A DNA stretch of 64,000 nucleotides from Ipomoea triloba (GCF_003576645.1 NC_044925.1:18157600-18221599), one strand, 5' to 3'. Positions 24,873 through 36,346 are shown, counted from the stretch's first letter. Translations and numbers: made by a program. The notes: a model not told the origin generated them from the sequence alone.

Positions 24873-25217
24873 GAGTTAATTCCACTTTTGGTCCTAGTAA
24901 TATTGTGGCATAACCATTTTTAGTCTCGTGTCAACAAAACCGTTGAAATGTCATTAAATACAAAGACATTTTGATCTTTTTTTTTATACAAAGTAGGTTG
25001 ACCCACTATATTTTTTATGTTATTTTTTTAAAAAAAAATTCATAATTGAAGATCGAAATACCACTCTATTAAACGATATTTAAACTATTTTGTTCATAAA
25101 GGACAAAATGGTTATGTCACAATAATAATATAGAACCAAAAGTGGATGTTCTTATAAAAAAAATGATTTAAAGTGGGCTGCTGCCTACAAATATAAGACC
25201 AAAAATGAAATTAACTC
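24873..25217. mobile_element. Third copy of the 'gagttaatt' MULE MITE
   Basis: Starts 'gagttaattccactttt' and ends 'gaaattaactc', with 'taatttgtt' at 24864-24872 and 25218-25226. Shorter than the copy at 14429 by an internal deletion. Confidence 0.8.
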
Positions 25218-25324
25218 TAATTTGTTTGGTTGAATGCTATCTTTTCAATTAAAAATGCTATTTTATTTTAATACCCTAAATATATAATATGCTCAGGAAA
25301 AATGACGTGTTTAATTTCCATAAG

Positions 25325-25942
25325 CAGGGTCGGCCCTGGGCAAGTCTGCCCAGGACTTTTGGACAAGGCTCCCAAAATTTGTGGCCCCCTTATTTAAAAA
25401 AAAAATGAGGACCTATAGTTAGGTGAGGACCTTGTGGACTTATCTGATCCTTTGTTTTAGATAATTCAATGGTTGTGATTAATTATATGCAATAGATTTA
25501 CTTTTTCACGCTCAGTTTGTTGTGCATTTGTACTCATTGTGTTGTGCATTCGTTCTTAGTTTGTTGTGCATTCGTTCTCACTTTGTTGTGCATTCATAGT
25601 GTGAATGTTGTGTATCTCGCCCACTTTGTTGTGCAGTTGCATTCATAGCCGTTAGATTAGTCCAAATGGATGATCTGGATTAGTTCACAGCGTCCTCACC
25701 CGATCCGGAACCTCTATATATGTGTGTGTGGGTCCTTAAGCGCAACCCTTAGGCCCAGTATAGTATATAAGGCATAATCAATTAATTGATAAACATCATT
25801 AGCCAATATAGCCCTTAGCTCCTTAAACGCAACCCTTGTCCTTCGGCTTTTCAACTATTATTTATATATACAAATTACTTGAAAAAAAGGGATCCAATTT
25901 AAGATATTGCACATGAACCCAATTTTTATTGGAACGGCCCTG
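25325..25942. mobile_element. Non-autonomous hAT-like element
   Basis: Ends 'cagggtcggcc' and 'ggaacggccctg' are inverted and related to those of the hAT relic at 12873. No ORF. No clean 8-bp target duplication is visible. A run of about five ~27-bp units with 'tttgttgtgcattcgttct' lies inside at about 25515-25640. Confidence 0.5.
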
Positions 25943-26520
25943 CATTCCGTCAATGTAAACTTTAGTAACGAAATATTTCATTAATTATTAATTATTCTTA
26001 GCTTACTTATTGATTTCCATAAGGAATGTCTTAGGTTCGAACTACATCCCAATCAGAGTTGACATAATTATTGAACATATACCCATGATTGTGGTCCTCC
26101 TGAAAATTTAACTAGTTGTGGCCCTCTTGGAAGGACCATGGCTGGTTAAACTTTGATAGTTATATATATACACATGTATATATTAGGGGGTGGGAGGGGT
26201 GAGGGGGGACAACTGCTCTAGATTTGCCCATGCTTACACACCATAGATGAAATCACTTTACAACAAAAGATAACTTAAATCTAACAACAAAAATAAACTT
26301 AACCAGCATAATAAACTACAATAAAGGTAACATAGATTCATATGACATCGCCCTTTGCTACAAACTTGCATACATATATAACTATTCGTACAACAATTAC
26401 TAAACAAATTATTATATTCATGTGTCTTTTTTTTTTTTTTTTTTCCTTTTTTTGCCTTTCATCTTAAGCTTGAATGTCCAATTGTAAAGGAAGGACCATA
26501 GATGGCTAGAAACAAAAAGT

Positions 26521-26640
26521 AAGAGGATTAAAAGTGGTTGATTTAAAAGTTGAGGACTAAAAGTGGCAATGTCATCAAAGTCGGAAGACTAAAAGTGGTT
26601 AATTTAAAAGTTGAGGACTAAAAGTGACAGTGTCATCAAA
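26521..26640. repeat. Two ~61-bp tandem units
   Basis: 'taaaagtggttgatttaaaa' and the following 'gttgaggactaaaagtg' recur once with few changes. No coding signal. Between 25943 and 27462 I see no gene, only AT-rich sequence, a (T)n run near 26430 and a short 'ggaggggtgaggggg' hAT-like fragment near 26190. Confidence 0.7.
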
Positions 26641-27462
26641 ATCAGAGAACCTCCACTGGTATTTACTCATATATTCTTATTGACTTTTGTTAGCTTCTCC
26701 ATTAGTGTATTGAATTTAATTTTATCTAAAAATTGAATTTGTAAAATAAAATAAAAAATTGAAGAAATAAAAAACTGGAGACATGAACAATTAAAAATAA
26801 AAAAACTATAGAAATGAAAAATTGAAAAATAAAAAACAAGATATGAACTAAAGAACTACATTTTCAAACAAAATGTTCCCATTTCTAATTGTCCTATTGA
26901 ATTCTATCTGTTGTGCATGTGTCCAACTTCTTAGTTCTTTCTTTTAAAATAAGCATGTATCTCATAGGCCTTGTTGATCTCACATATGCCCAATCAAACA
27001 TAGGAACCACCTGCACCAGAATATGAACCAATAATTCACAGCTCCATATTTCTGAGGCTGCCTACAAACTCCAGGCTTCAATCATGGTGTCCTCAGTTCC
27101 TTTCAGTGCCCCAATCATCTTCTAATTGACAATGTAGTGTGGGCATATCTGGTTAAAGAATAGCTCTTCTACTTGTTCTAATGCTTGACTAACCATACTT
27201 ATATTCATTCTTTGCTCTTAGGAGAAACTTTAATTAGTATTCCATACCTCTACTGAGTTGATAAAAACACAAGGATCTCAAAGTTTGCATTACAGTCTCA
27301 AGTTGAATATAACACAAAAGGCGGCAAATATTTGTGCGGAGCTCATACTTCAAAATCAAGGATATGATTAGAGTGTACAACGTTGTAAAACCAAATACTA
27401 GCTCCTAACAATGCGCAGATAAGCTAACAGTAAAAGACGGAAAACACAACCACCAAAAGACA

Positions 27463-28511
27463 TTACTGTTGGCGGGCTTCGACTTTCTTCTTCTGCCACA
27501 GCCTATCAAGAGCACTGTCTGCATCTCCCTGCAAGACATATTTCAAGCATTTCATTAGACATAAATAACACAATCACATTCAAAGAGCTATTAGATAACT
27601 TAATAGACATTGAGTCTGAGTTTCGTTAAGTGTTATTTTAATACTCTCTGCATAATAGTATAGCAAGAATAAAGACAGTACATAACAAAAATTCAAATAG
27701 TCAAAGGCCACCACAACTTCTAAGGCCTCAGTACTTGAAGATTACCTCATCAAAGTGAAAAGAACACGGAGAAAAAGAAATGCAGCACATGCACCAGCAA
27801 ACAACTATCAAGAAATTTGAGAGTTAAAAATGCAGTGATGCAGAGATGAAGGTTTGGTATGCATCTAGTCAAGGGTATTATTGCAAAGTTGTGTGAAACA
27901 TCAACCAACAAAATATAACGACATACACATGGGAATATTGATTACATGACATCCTTAATTTTCATGAGGAAATGCCTTCACAATTGTGAGAGTGTAGTTA
28001 CAATGGAAAATTACAGCACCAGGCTCCTATAAATGATAGCATCAGACTCCTAATAAATGCTACTAAACACCCAACAATTATTTTGTCAAGCAAACTTGAA
28101 GAGAAAGAAATTAGAGTAACACCCACTTTACAAATTACACAATAAAAAAAAAAGATCAACATCAACTTGCCTGTGCACGAACAAATCCACACAAGGCAAA
28201 GGTGGTGTACTTTCCATCATATACACCATTCTCATTCAAATGACCAACATTAATCTGGACAGATGCATGATCCTTAGAAGTGATCAGCCTATTTGTGGCT
28301 GAGCTGCATTGACACAAAATATTGTTTAAGTTTTGCACATGACATAATCAGCCAAAAGTAGTTCCCCCCTTTTCTCATATTTTCTTATGCTTAATATCAT
28401 GATATATCAGTAAAAACAGAACATCTCAATCCAATCAAAAGGAGGTCAGAGAGATAAATACCACTTCCTCGGGATGTAGAGATCCATATTTTGTCCCTCA
28501 TCGTTCTGCAT
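27463..28511 (-). CDS. RPS21: 40S ribosomal protein S21 (eS21), copy B
   Basis: Same gene structure as copy A: coding exons 28511-28462, 28303-28171 and 27528-27463 (TAA stop), 82 residues. Residues match the eS21 consensus throughout, including [37 protein letters not shown] and [20 protein letters not shown]. The GC donor of the second intron (CAG|gcaagttg) is kept. Synonymous changes (AAT/AAC, TCC/TCA, AAT-GTT) with almost no amino-acid change indicate purifying selection on both copies. Introns and flanks also align with copy A, so the duplication was genomic, not retroposed; the copies are about 8.7 kb apart, in the same orientation. Confidence 0.95.
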
Positions 28512-29339
28512 CTTAGCAACGTGATTTGAAACTAGCAAAACTTAAAAGGTTAAAGCACCTGAGTACAGCAACAAACAGTGAGTGTTAGTAGAAGAGCAAA
28601 CAAGTATTCCCCTTCTAATTAAGGAGTTCAAATTCAGTGTGACAGTGTCAGATAATTTACTTTGATATAAATACAAACATGATGCACTAATATCACAGAT
28701 TCCATATTTTCCTCAATTTTGAAAGAAGTATTGCAATATTTCTTACCCAATTTATATAATCACAGTGTCTACCCCCCCTAAAATTAAAAACTTTTTAAGC
28801 TCTTGAACTGCACATATTCAAAACTTAAGCTTTATTATAAATCTTTCTTAAGAACCTACTTTAACATAACCAATTTAGCTAATTTCAAGTTAACCACTGA
28901 GCTCCAAACAACTGAAACTAATTTGTCCTTTACACCAAAGCTAACTAATCACCAAACCTAAGCATTCTGAAAACAGAAAACTTCTAACTGGTATATTGAG
29001 CCGCATTTTGTACGGAGTATAATATAACATATCATTTGAGATAATATGGCTTATCAATTTCTTATATATTGTACTGCACCTTTCACAAAATCACAATCAC
29101 ATTTGGGCCAATTGAACAAAATAAGACATGCCCAAAACGATATATTGTAGTCGAGTCGGTGATTAACCGGAAAGTAATCAGCGAATATAAATAAGATTTT
29201 CATGCCTTAGATCAAAACCGCAAAATGAAAAACACACAAACCTAACTAGTAAATCAACGTTTGATAACAATTGCCCGCGGATGGATATGTCATTTAAGAA
29301 CATAAAGACTAAAAAGCACACGCGTGAATATATGATACA

Positions 29340-29470
29340 TATAGAGAGAGAAAGTACCGCGGACGGGAGCGAGAACTGCGAGGAAGATGGCGAAGCTGCG
29401 ACTGAGAAGAAAGAGTGGAGGCGCTATGTTGGTTTATATTCCTTGGACAGCCAAAACCCTAATTGTGCAA
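29340..29470 (-). promoter_or_regulatory. RPS21 copy B 5' UTR exon and telo-box
   Basis: Equivalent of 20698-20810: GC-rich leader, probable donor near 29355 (cgcg|gtactt) and telo-box AAACCCTAA at 29454-29462. Homology to copy A continues to about 29610. Confidence 0.6.
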
Positions 29471-29639
29471 GGTCTATAGACAAAAATGACCCAGGTTTTG
29501 AGCATTGTGTCCCCATATTTTAATTTTGTATTTTCGATTTTTTTTTAATTTAAAAACATTTAATATCTAATTTAATTTTTTTTTTTAAATCTCAAAAATT
29601 AGATCTTCTGAAATCAATATCTATATCTATAACCTGGAG

Positions 29640-30140
29640 GGTGTGGTTGAGTGGAAGAGACTCATTCATCTTTAACCAAAGGAAAAAAAAAAATTCCCGC
29701 CCATGGAAAACGATGTCGATGGTCGCCTTCCGCCAGGCGACCAAACTAGTTGCCCACCACCGAATTGGTCGCCTTCCACATGGAGAAGGCGAAACTGTTC
29801 GCCTTTCGCCAGAGTTCGGCGACGGTAGGGGCCTAATTTACCGATCATTTATCGGTTTTGGAATTCTTTGCCTCAATTTTACATGTTAAAGGACCTAATT
29901 GTACTTTTTGAATGTTTAGTGTCTAATTGACTTTTCAGGTATTGTTTAAATCTTCAGATATGTTGCCTGTCGATGCCAACGCCACTCACCGCCTATGCCG
30001 TCAACTCCTTCGCCGCCGCCGACGCTATTCTCTTCAGATCTGCTGCGAACTGTTGGACACCGACGTTGGTCACTGCCATTGCCATCGTCTCCACCACCGA
30101 CGCCGATGTTGCTCCTGCACCATTGTCGTCGTCCGGTAAG
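29640..30140. repeat. GC-rich transposon arm, MULE-related
   Basis: 29700-29940 contains 'ggtcgccttc' phrases and then 'accgatcattta', 'ggacctaattgtac' and 'taattgac', in the same style as the Mutator-like element at 57482-58677, here as a single arm. 29960-30140 is a GC-rich stretch (gccgccgccgacg) ending 'ccggtaag', which looks like a captured exon end followed by a donor site. No homologue recognised. Confidence 0.45.
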
Positions 30141-30467
30141 TTTTTTTTTTTTTAATTTTGTATTTCATTTATTTATTTTTATTTATTTATTTCAAATATT
30201 AGTATATTTATTTTGAATATTATTAGTGTATTTGATTTATTTCCTTTTATTTGTAATTTATTTCGAATATTATGGCTATTGTTCTATATTTAGATTTTGT
30301 TAAATATTAGTGTTTGATTTTTTTTTTAAATTCCAATTTTATTATAATTTTGAATATTTATTGTGAATTTTTTTTTAATTTCATTATTATTGTGGATGGC
30401 AAAAAGAATTCATAGTTAATATGAAATCATAAAGTTTAATTTATCAATTTATTTTAAATTTTATTGT

Positions 30468-30600
30468 TTTTTTTTTTTTGAAAATAAACTCAGAGATTCT
30501 TATTAAATCAAATGCGAAATACAGAAAGGAGCAGAAGACATCCAAATAGCAGGACCAGGTTGAGAATGAGCAGCCCTAGCCACAGCGTGGGCAAGCTTAT
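30468..30600 (-). mobile_element. LINE 3' end, 5'-truncated
   Basis: Minus strand reads NNNKLAHAVARAAHSQPG, then AIWMSSAPFCISHLI and a stop, followed by a short trailer and poly(A) (poly(T) on plus at 30466-30480). This is the C-terminus of the RNase H region of plant LINE ORF2 (consensus N-x-x-AH-x-LA-R-x-A). Only the 3' end is present, as is usual for incomplete target-primed reverse transcription. Confidence 0.75.
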
Positions 30601-30681
30601 TGTTATTGTGGTATATATATTTGTTTCGAATTTAAAAAAAGTTTGTGAAAATATGTTATATTACAAATATTATAATATATA

Positions 30682-30688
<7 letters not shown>

Positions 30689-30760
<72 letters not shown>

Positions 30761-30762
30761 TA
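30689..30762. repeat. ATA/ATT trinucleotide repeat
   Basis: An (ATA)n run passes into (ATT)n, forming a simple palindromic microsatellite. The rest of 30140-31374 is AT-rich with no gene seen. Confidence 0.9.
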
Positions 30763-31374
30763 AATATTATATTGAACATTTACAAAGTGTGTTTGTATAT
30801 ATAGATATAATAATGTGTATTTCTTGGAATGGGGAAAAATGGTCAGGTGATGCTTTCAAAAAAAAAAAAAAAAGTTGTCAGGTGATGTTAATATATATTA
30901 TATTTATAATTTTTTTTAAAATAAAAGGTATCTGCAGGAAGGTGCTGCGGATACATTTTAATAAAAAAAATAAAATTATTTAATACTTTCCGTGGCACCC
31001 GCGTGCGGGTGCCGAGGAAAGCTTAGTGCTTTTAGCGGTAGTTGCATCCTCTACACTCGCTACAGGTGTAGCGGATTCCATTTTACAGGTGTAGCTGATG
31101 TGCTATTCTGTACTAGTGGTTGTACGTGTAAGTAACATTTTTCCCGTGTCGACATTCCAATATTCCGTGCACACGTTTTCTGAAATCAGCTATATATACA
31201 TCGAAAAGAGGATATGAGAGAGCTGCCAATGATGATGACACCTGAAAATGAACTGAGAGTTATGGATGCATCAAACACTTTCCTACTTGTTACCGGTGAA
31301 AGTTAGGCAATAACGGTCATTATGTGTCGATTTGTGCGTGTAACAATTTTTGTTGCAATGCCCACTTCCATGAC

Positions 31375-31834
31375 CAGCGGCGGATCCAGCATGGGGGTAG
31401 TTGCCCCCACTCACCCTACCCCCACCCACACCCCCACCCCATATATATAGCCCTTGTATGTATAGTATATGTTTAGATATAAGTATATGAAAACATATAA
31501 AAGTAAGCAATTGATTAGCTGGCTGAGTTGGTTGATGCGCATTTGTGCCCTTCTGTAGCTTTTCACTTTGAAGCTTTCATTTCCTTGAGCTTTTATATAT
31601 AACTTTTAAAAATAATAATAATAATGAGATTTGTAATTTATAATGTATTTTCTATTTGAGTTATTTTATTAAATTAATTATATTTCGTATATTATTACTA
31701 ATATTTTTATAAAATTTTGATGTGTTTTATTTTTTGTCCATATCCAACAATATTTATGATTATATTCTTTTTTAAGTGTTTCATTTTTTAAACTACCTCC
31801 GCCCGCCTGAAAATTTTTTCTGGCTCCGCCGCTG
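31375..31834. mobile_element. hAT-type non-autonomous element, 8-bp TSD
   Basis: Inverted ends 'cagcggcggatccag' and 'ctggctccgccgctg' (one mismatch), flanked by a perfect 8-bp duplication 'tccatgac' at 31367-31374 and 31835-31842. The 460-base interior has a C-rich run (ccccacccacacccccaccc) and no ORF. An 8-bp duplication and CAG-type ends are diagnostic of hAT. Confidence 0.9.
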
Positions 31835-31954
31835 TCCATGACAGATGGTCTATTTAAGCTCTGATCCTTTTTCGTGACTGTAAAAATTTCACCATTTAAT
31901 TGACAAGAGAAAAGGGTACGTGAGACAAATTAAACACTACAATGTAACAAATGA

Positions 31955-32305
31955 GCCCAGGAGTTCCCCAAACACTTCAACAAGTAGCTCAAGTAAACCC
32001 ACCCGCATTGTAACCCTAGTCGGCAAATTAAAGAAGCACATAATTCAGGTAAATTCTGTCTTGTGACCCTAGTCAGCAAAGGATCGTAAAGAGATAAACC
32101 AGTTTAGGTTGGTCAATAACTATCTGACTCAAACTAAAAAAGTTAGGATTTGAACTCATGACCTTGTGGTTACAAATTTGTATCCTTAGCCATTTTGACT
32201 AGGGTTACCCCTGACCAGTAATATAATGGGTTTTACTTAATTGCAATAAAGATGGAATTAGTGCCGACTACTAATGAAGAGTGTTATATCTCCATGGAGG
32301 ATAGA
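31955..32305 (-). ncRNA. MIR395: MIR395 hairpin 1B, loop expanded by insertion
   Basis: The minus strand at 31980-31961 reads TTGAAGTGTTTGGGGAACTC, one G shorter than miR395. The opposite arm is at about 32271-32300 (minus ctccatggagatataacact). In modules 2 and 3 the equivalent arms are 60 bases apart or less; here about 300 bases lie between them, including a SINE-like segment at 32100-32216. The G deletion and the huge loop make normal Dicer-like processing doubtful. Probably a degenerate member. Confidence 0.65.
32100..32216 (-). mobile_element. SINE family b-like insertion in MIR395-1B loop
   Basis: Minus strand: 'ctagtcaaaatggctaagg' (A-box-like), then 'catgagttcaaatcc' (B-box-like), the same plan as at 24630-24755. 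It lies between sequences that are adjacent in the MIR395 modules at 53840-53860 and 60484-60505. Confidence 0.5.
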
Positions 32306-32554
32306 GTATCTCGGTAAGGATACAAGATCGAGGCCGAACAACTACAATGTAAAAGTTACACTCAACATGGTGGACTCTTAATTTATGGACACTATGCACT
32401 AGTCATCTCATCTAATAAGTTGCTAATAAGTCACTGTAATTTATCCCAACTCTCCACTATTTTGTTGAATTGAAAGTTCTGGAGCAAGAGAATTTCGTCT
32501 ATTGGACAAGCAAACACATCAATATCCTAATCAAGATATTTATGTATGTCAAGT

Positions 32555-32664
32555 AGTCCACAGAGTTCCCCCAAACACTTCAGTAGGCTACCAATGCCCT
32601 TTCTCGTCAATTTGATTAAGGCATATGCATATTGAAGTGTTCAAGGGAACTCAATGGAAAACTT
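32555..32664 (-). ncRNA. MIR395: MIR395 precursor hairpin 1A
   Basis: The mature sequence on the minus strand (32583-32563) is C followed by TGAAGTGTTTGGGGGAACTC, the canonical miR395 in its 3' arm position. The 5' arm (32653-32630) reads gagttcccttgaacacttca and pairs over nearly the whole duplex, with flanking pairs (ccatt/tgtgg) beyond it. Loop about 47 bases. miR395 guides cleavage of ATP sulfurylase and SULTR2-type sulfate transporter mRNAs in sulfate-starved plants. Confidence 0.92.
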
Positions 32665-32732
32665 GATGTATTTTTATGTGATTTCTGTTGCTTTTAGTTT
32701 CTAGGTTTGGGAAGTTGATGCAGGAAGGCTTG

Positions 32733-32741
32733 CTATATATA
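32733..32741 (-). promoter_or_regulatory. TATA-like element of MIR395 module 1
   Basis: TATATATAG on the minus strand, about 70 bases before the 1A hairpin, inside a block conserved in all three modules (followed by 'ccttcctgcatcaacttccc'). Conservation of position suggests a core promoter for each two-hairpin transcript. The module homology extends right to about 33045. Confidence 0.55.
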
Positions 32742-33104
32742 CTCAATTCTCAATTGCAGAAAAATAAAAATAAAAACTATTTTAGAGCAAGAAACATGGT
32801 AAAATACAATTGCAAGCATGAACCTGGTCAGAAAAGTGGGTTGAGTGAGATAAAGGGAATAAAAACACTGACCCAAAAAAGTCTTGTCCGATCCATGGTT
32901 GCGTCGCATGATATTCTACCACTTCCATATATATTCCTTTCAGGCTTTCAATGGCCGCAAAACTATTTGTAGTCCTTAGGAACTGAACAAATCTCTGACC
33001 CCCCAACCCCCGAAGATAAACGTTAACCTTAAAATCAGCGTTTTCAATGCCTAGATATGCTTTGTGGACGTTCAATACTTAAAATATATATATATATATG
33101 GGGA

Positions 33105-33430
33105 AGGGTTCCCGTGCGGTTGTGCAATTACGCACCTTAAGCATTAAAATGACGCATTTAAGTACACAAACGACGCACCTTAAACACACAAACAAAACAC
33201 CTTAAGAACACAAATTAAACCACGCGCACCTAAATCTTTTACGCTGACGCACCTTATACACAAAAACCACGCACCTTAAGAACACAAACCATGCACCTAA
33301 TGTTTTAAAATAACGCACCTTAAGTTTCAACACTGACACACCTTAAGCATACAAACTACGCAGCTTAAGAAGGAAAACTACGCACCTTAAGCAACCGCAC
33401 CAGAGAAGACCAACCACACAGGAACCCATA
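33105..33430. mobile_element. 'cgcaccttaag' MITE next to (TA)n, copy 1
   Basis: Starts 'gggttcccgtgcggttg' and ends 'ccaaccacacaggaaccc', inverted ends. The interior is a degenerate array of 20-30-base units built on 'acgcaccttaagcacacaaac'. (TA)n runs lie directly on both sides, as also for the copies at 34268 and 34650. Confidence 0.65.
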
Positions 33431-33440
33431 TATATATATA

Positions 33441-34201
33441 AGTAGTCAACAAATACTGAAGTATTGTGAAAATCTTCCTAGTCATAGGAATTCTAATTGG
33501 CATTAGAATTCTTGTACTCTTATGGTGAGTCTATGCCATTTTGTAAACAAGTCATTGAACAATGACTGACTACAATTACCGCATGGTGTTTTTACCGTGT
33601 CATCAATATGTTGTATGTTACAAGTATGCAATAATCTTTGACTTGAGACGACATGGTTGTCTCATACATATGGTGGACTAGTTTTTGCCAGTATACGTCT
33701 TTTGTTCCTTATGGGACTATAAGTGTATTGGGGGCCTAGTTCAGTATTGTAGGAAGTCTTCAATAGAGGATCCCGCCGCCTTGAGGTAACAATGATGTTC
33801 TAGTCTATTCAATAATCATACAACGGGAATCTCTAACCAGAGTATAATAAAGTTGGACTTCAGGTTAAGAATATTGAATATACATATTGACCATGTTTAT
33901 GGGTTAGACCAAGTTTGACCATGACATTTACTTGGTTCAGAACAAGTGTTGTGTGGAAGAAATATTGTATGATATTTGTAACGGAAAGGTTCATTATAAT
34001 ATATATAAATACTTTTCATTATAAACTAGGTAATCATGACATGCTACTAGGTGTCATTCATGACTTACTAATTATTTAATGAGTTATTAAATATTACTCG
34101 TTGCTAGTTTGACTATAAATATAGAAAATCACACATTAATGGTTCGTGGTAATGATGAGAATTGAACTTTAAAAGAAATCGATATAAAGTTATCAATGTT
34201 G

Positions 34202-34215
<14 letters not shown>
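33441..34215. repeat. Large inverted duplication, left arm
   Basis: About 770 bases starting 'agtagtcaacaaatactgaa' return as a near-perfect reverse complement at 35386-36158. Only small differences are visible (for example ggc/gggc and actc/acttc near the outer end). No ORF or known domain; identity unknown. Confidence 0.85.
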
Positions 34216-34267
<52 letters not shown>

Positions 34268-34271
<4 letters not shown>

Positions 34272-34525
34272 GTTCCTGTGTGGTTGGTCTTCTCTGGTGC
34301 GGTTGCTTAAGGTGCGTAGTTTTCCTTCTTAAGCTGCGTAGTTTGTATGCTTAAGGTGTGTCAGTGTTGAAACTTAAGGTGCGTTATTTTAAAACATTAG
34401 GTGCATGGTTTGTGTTCTTAAGGTGCGTGGTTTTTGTGTATAAGGTGCGTCAGCGTAAAAGATTTAGGTGCGCGTGGTTTAATTTGTGTTCTTAAGGTGT
34501 TTGTTTGTGTGTTTAAGGTGCGCGT
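34268..34525. mobile_element. 'cgcaccttaag' element, copy 2 (inverted), cut by gap
   Basis: Reverse orientation of the 33105 element: starts 'gggttcctgtgtggttgg' after a (TA)n run and carries 'cttaaggtgcgt' units until the 25-base N gap at 34526-34550. Confidence 0.7.
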
Positions 34526-34550
34526 NNNNNNNNNNNNNNNNNNNNNNNNN
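34526..34550. other. Assembly gap (25 N)
   Basis: Run of 25 N inside the repeat arrays. A (TG)n/(G)n run follows at about 34596-34631. Confidence 0.95.
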
Positions 34551-34585
34551 GTGGGAGTGTCAATTTGTGAAAGCGATATTGCATT

Positions 34586-34621
<36 letters not shown>

Positions 34622-34649
34622 GGGGGGGGGGAAGGGTACGGTTTAGGTG

Positions 34650-35317
34650 CGGGTATAGCTTCCCGTACGGTTACACACCTTAAACATTAAAATGACGCAC
34701 TTTAAGTACACAAATCACGCACCTTAAGCTAAGAACACAAACCACACACTTAAAGTTTCAAATGGTGCATGACCTTCAGTACACAAGCTACGCACCTTAA
34801 ATACACAAGCAAAGCACCTTAATTACACAGATTATGCACACTAAGCTAAGAATACAAATCATGCACCTAAAGTTTTTAAATGGTGCACCTTCAGCACACA
34901 AACTACGCACCTTCAGCACACAAACAAAGCATTTTAAGAACACAAACCATGCACCAAAAATTTTAAAATGACGCACCTTAAGTTTCAACACTGATGCACC
35001 TTAAGCATACAAATCATGCACTTTAAGAAGGAAAACAACGCATCTTAAGAAACAAAACCATGCACCTAAAGTTTTAAAATAGCGCACTTTAAGTTTTAAC
35101 ACTAACGCACCTTAAGCATACAAATCATGCACCTTAAAAAAGAAAATTAAATCACGCACCTAAACCTTTAGGTTGATGCACCTTAAGTATCAACACTGAC
35201 GCACCTTAAGCACACAAACCACGCACCTTAAGAAGGAAAATTATACACCCTAAGAAGAAAAACTACACACCTGAGCAACTGCACAACCGCACCGGAGAAA
35301 GCCAACCGCACAGAAAC

Positions 35318-35322
<5 letters not shown>
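34650..35322. mobile_element. 'cgcaccttaag' element, copy 3, expanded
   Basis: Begins 'gcttcccgtacggttacaca' and ends 'gccaaccgcacagaaaccc' before a (TA)n run. About twice the length of copy 1 because the internal unit array is longer. Its right part is the inverted counterpart of copy 2, so it also belongs to the surrounding palindrome. Confidence 0.65.
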
Positions 35323-35385
<63 letters not shown>

Positions 35386-35389
<4 letters not shown>

Positions 35390-36158
35390 TCAACATTGAT
35401 AACTTTATATCGATTTCTTTTAAAGTTCAATTCTCATCATTACCACGAACCATTAATGTGTGATTTTCTATATTTATAGTCAAACTAGCAACGAGTAATA
35501 TTTAATAACTCATTAAATAATTAGTAAGTCATGAATGACACCTAGTAGCATGTCATGATTACCTAGTTTATAATGAAAAGTATTTATATATATTATAATG
35601 AACCTTTCCGTTACAAATATCATACAATATTTCTTCCACACAACACTTGTTCTGAACCAAGTAAATGTCATGGTCAAACTTGGTCTAACCCATAAACATG
35701 GTCAATATGTATATTCAATATTCTTAACCTGAAGTCCAACTTTATTATACTCTGGTTAGAGATTCCCGTTGTATGATTATTGAATAGACTAGAACATCAT
35801 TGTTACCTCAAGGCGGCGGATCCTCTATTGAAGACTTCCTACAATACTGAACTAGGCCCCCAAATACACTTATAGTCCCATAAGGAACAAAAGACGTATA
35901 CTGGCAAAAACTAGTCCACCATATGTATGAGACAACCATGTCGTCTCAAGTCAAAAGATTATTGCATACTTGTAACATACAACATATTGATGACACGTAG
36001 GTAAACACCATGCGGTACATTGTAGTCAGTCATTGTTCAATGACTTGTTTACAAAATGGCATAGGACTCACCATAAGAAGTACAAGAATTCTAATGCCCA
36101 ATTAGAATTCCTATGACTAGGAAGATTTTCACAATACTTCAGTATTTGTTGACTACTT
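35386..36158. repeat. Large inverted duplication, right arm
   Basis: Reverse complement of 33441-34215, ending 'agtatttgttgactact'. A family a SINE abuts its outer end. Confidence 0.85.
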
Positions 36159-36264
36159 CCTCAACCTACTGAAGCACAAAGAGGCATCGCCTCCACTAAC
36201 GCTCGAACTCATCCCTTCCCATATGGGGGTGCAACCGGGTGCCGCTAGACCACAAGGTCATTGG
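36159..36264 (-). mobile_element. SINE family a, minus strand
   Basis: Minus strand: 'gaccttgtggtctagcggca' with 'cccggttgcacccccatatg' and 'gatgagttcgagcgtta' (B box), then 'tttgtgcttcagtaggttga'. Truncated at its 3' part compared with 54725-54880. Confidence 0.7.
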
Positions 36265-36313
36265 CTCTCTTTATTATGCTTGTATTAGTTAATCTTTTTT
36301 ATGGATTGATGGG

Positions 36314-36346
<33 letters not shown>

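Larger units (their letters stand above)
24596..25320. repeat. Dispersed repeat paralogous to 14240-14930
   Basis: Shared landmarks in the same order: 'gaaggaaacatgctgcc', 'cattcgaatgtgt'-like sequence, 'cctctaaaatatta', 'cagtttatgtttggttaata', then the 'gagttaatt' MULE MITE with the same 9-bp flank, and 'gtgtttaattt'. Because both copies carry the MITE at the same site, the MITE was inserted before this larger repeat spread. Confidence 0.75.

Noticed and set aside
29281..29523. 80-codon plus-strand ORF
   Set aside because: Antisense to the RPS21 copy B leader and 5' flank.
32782..33075. Minus-strand 97-codon ORF upstream of MIR395-1A
   Set aside because: The equivalent sequences in modules 2 and 3 do not keep the frame, so it is promoter sequence, not coding.
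33105..35322. CRISPR-like array in the 'cgcaccttaag' repeats
   Set aside because: Units vary in length and sequence and merge into each other, with no constant repeat and unique spacers; the genome is a plant.
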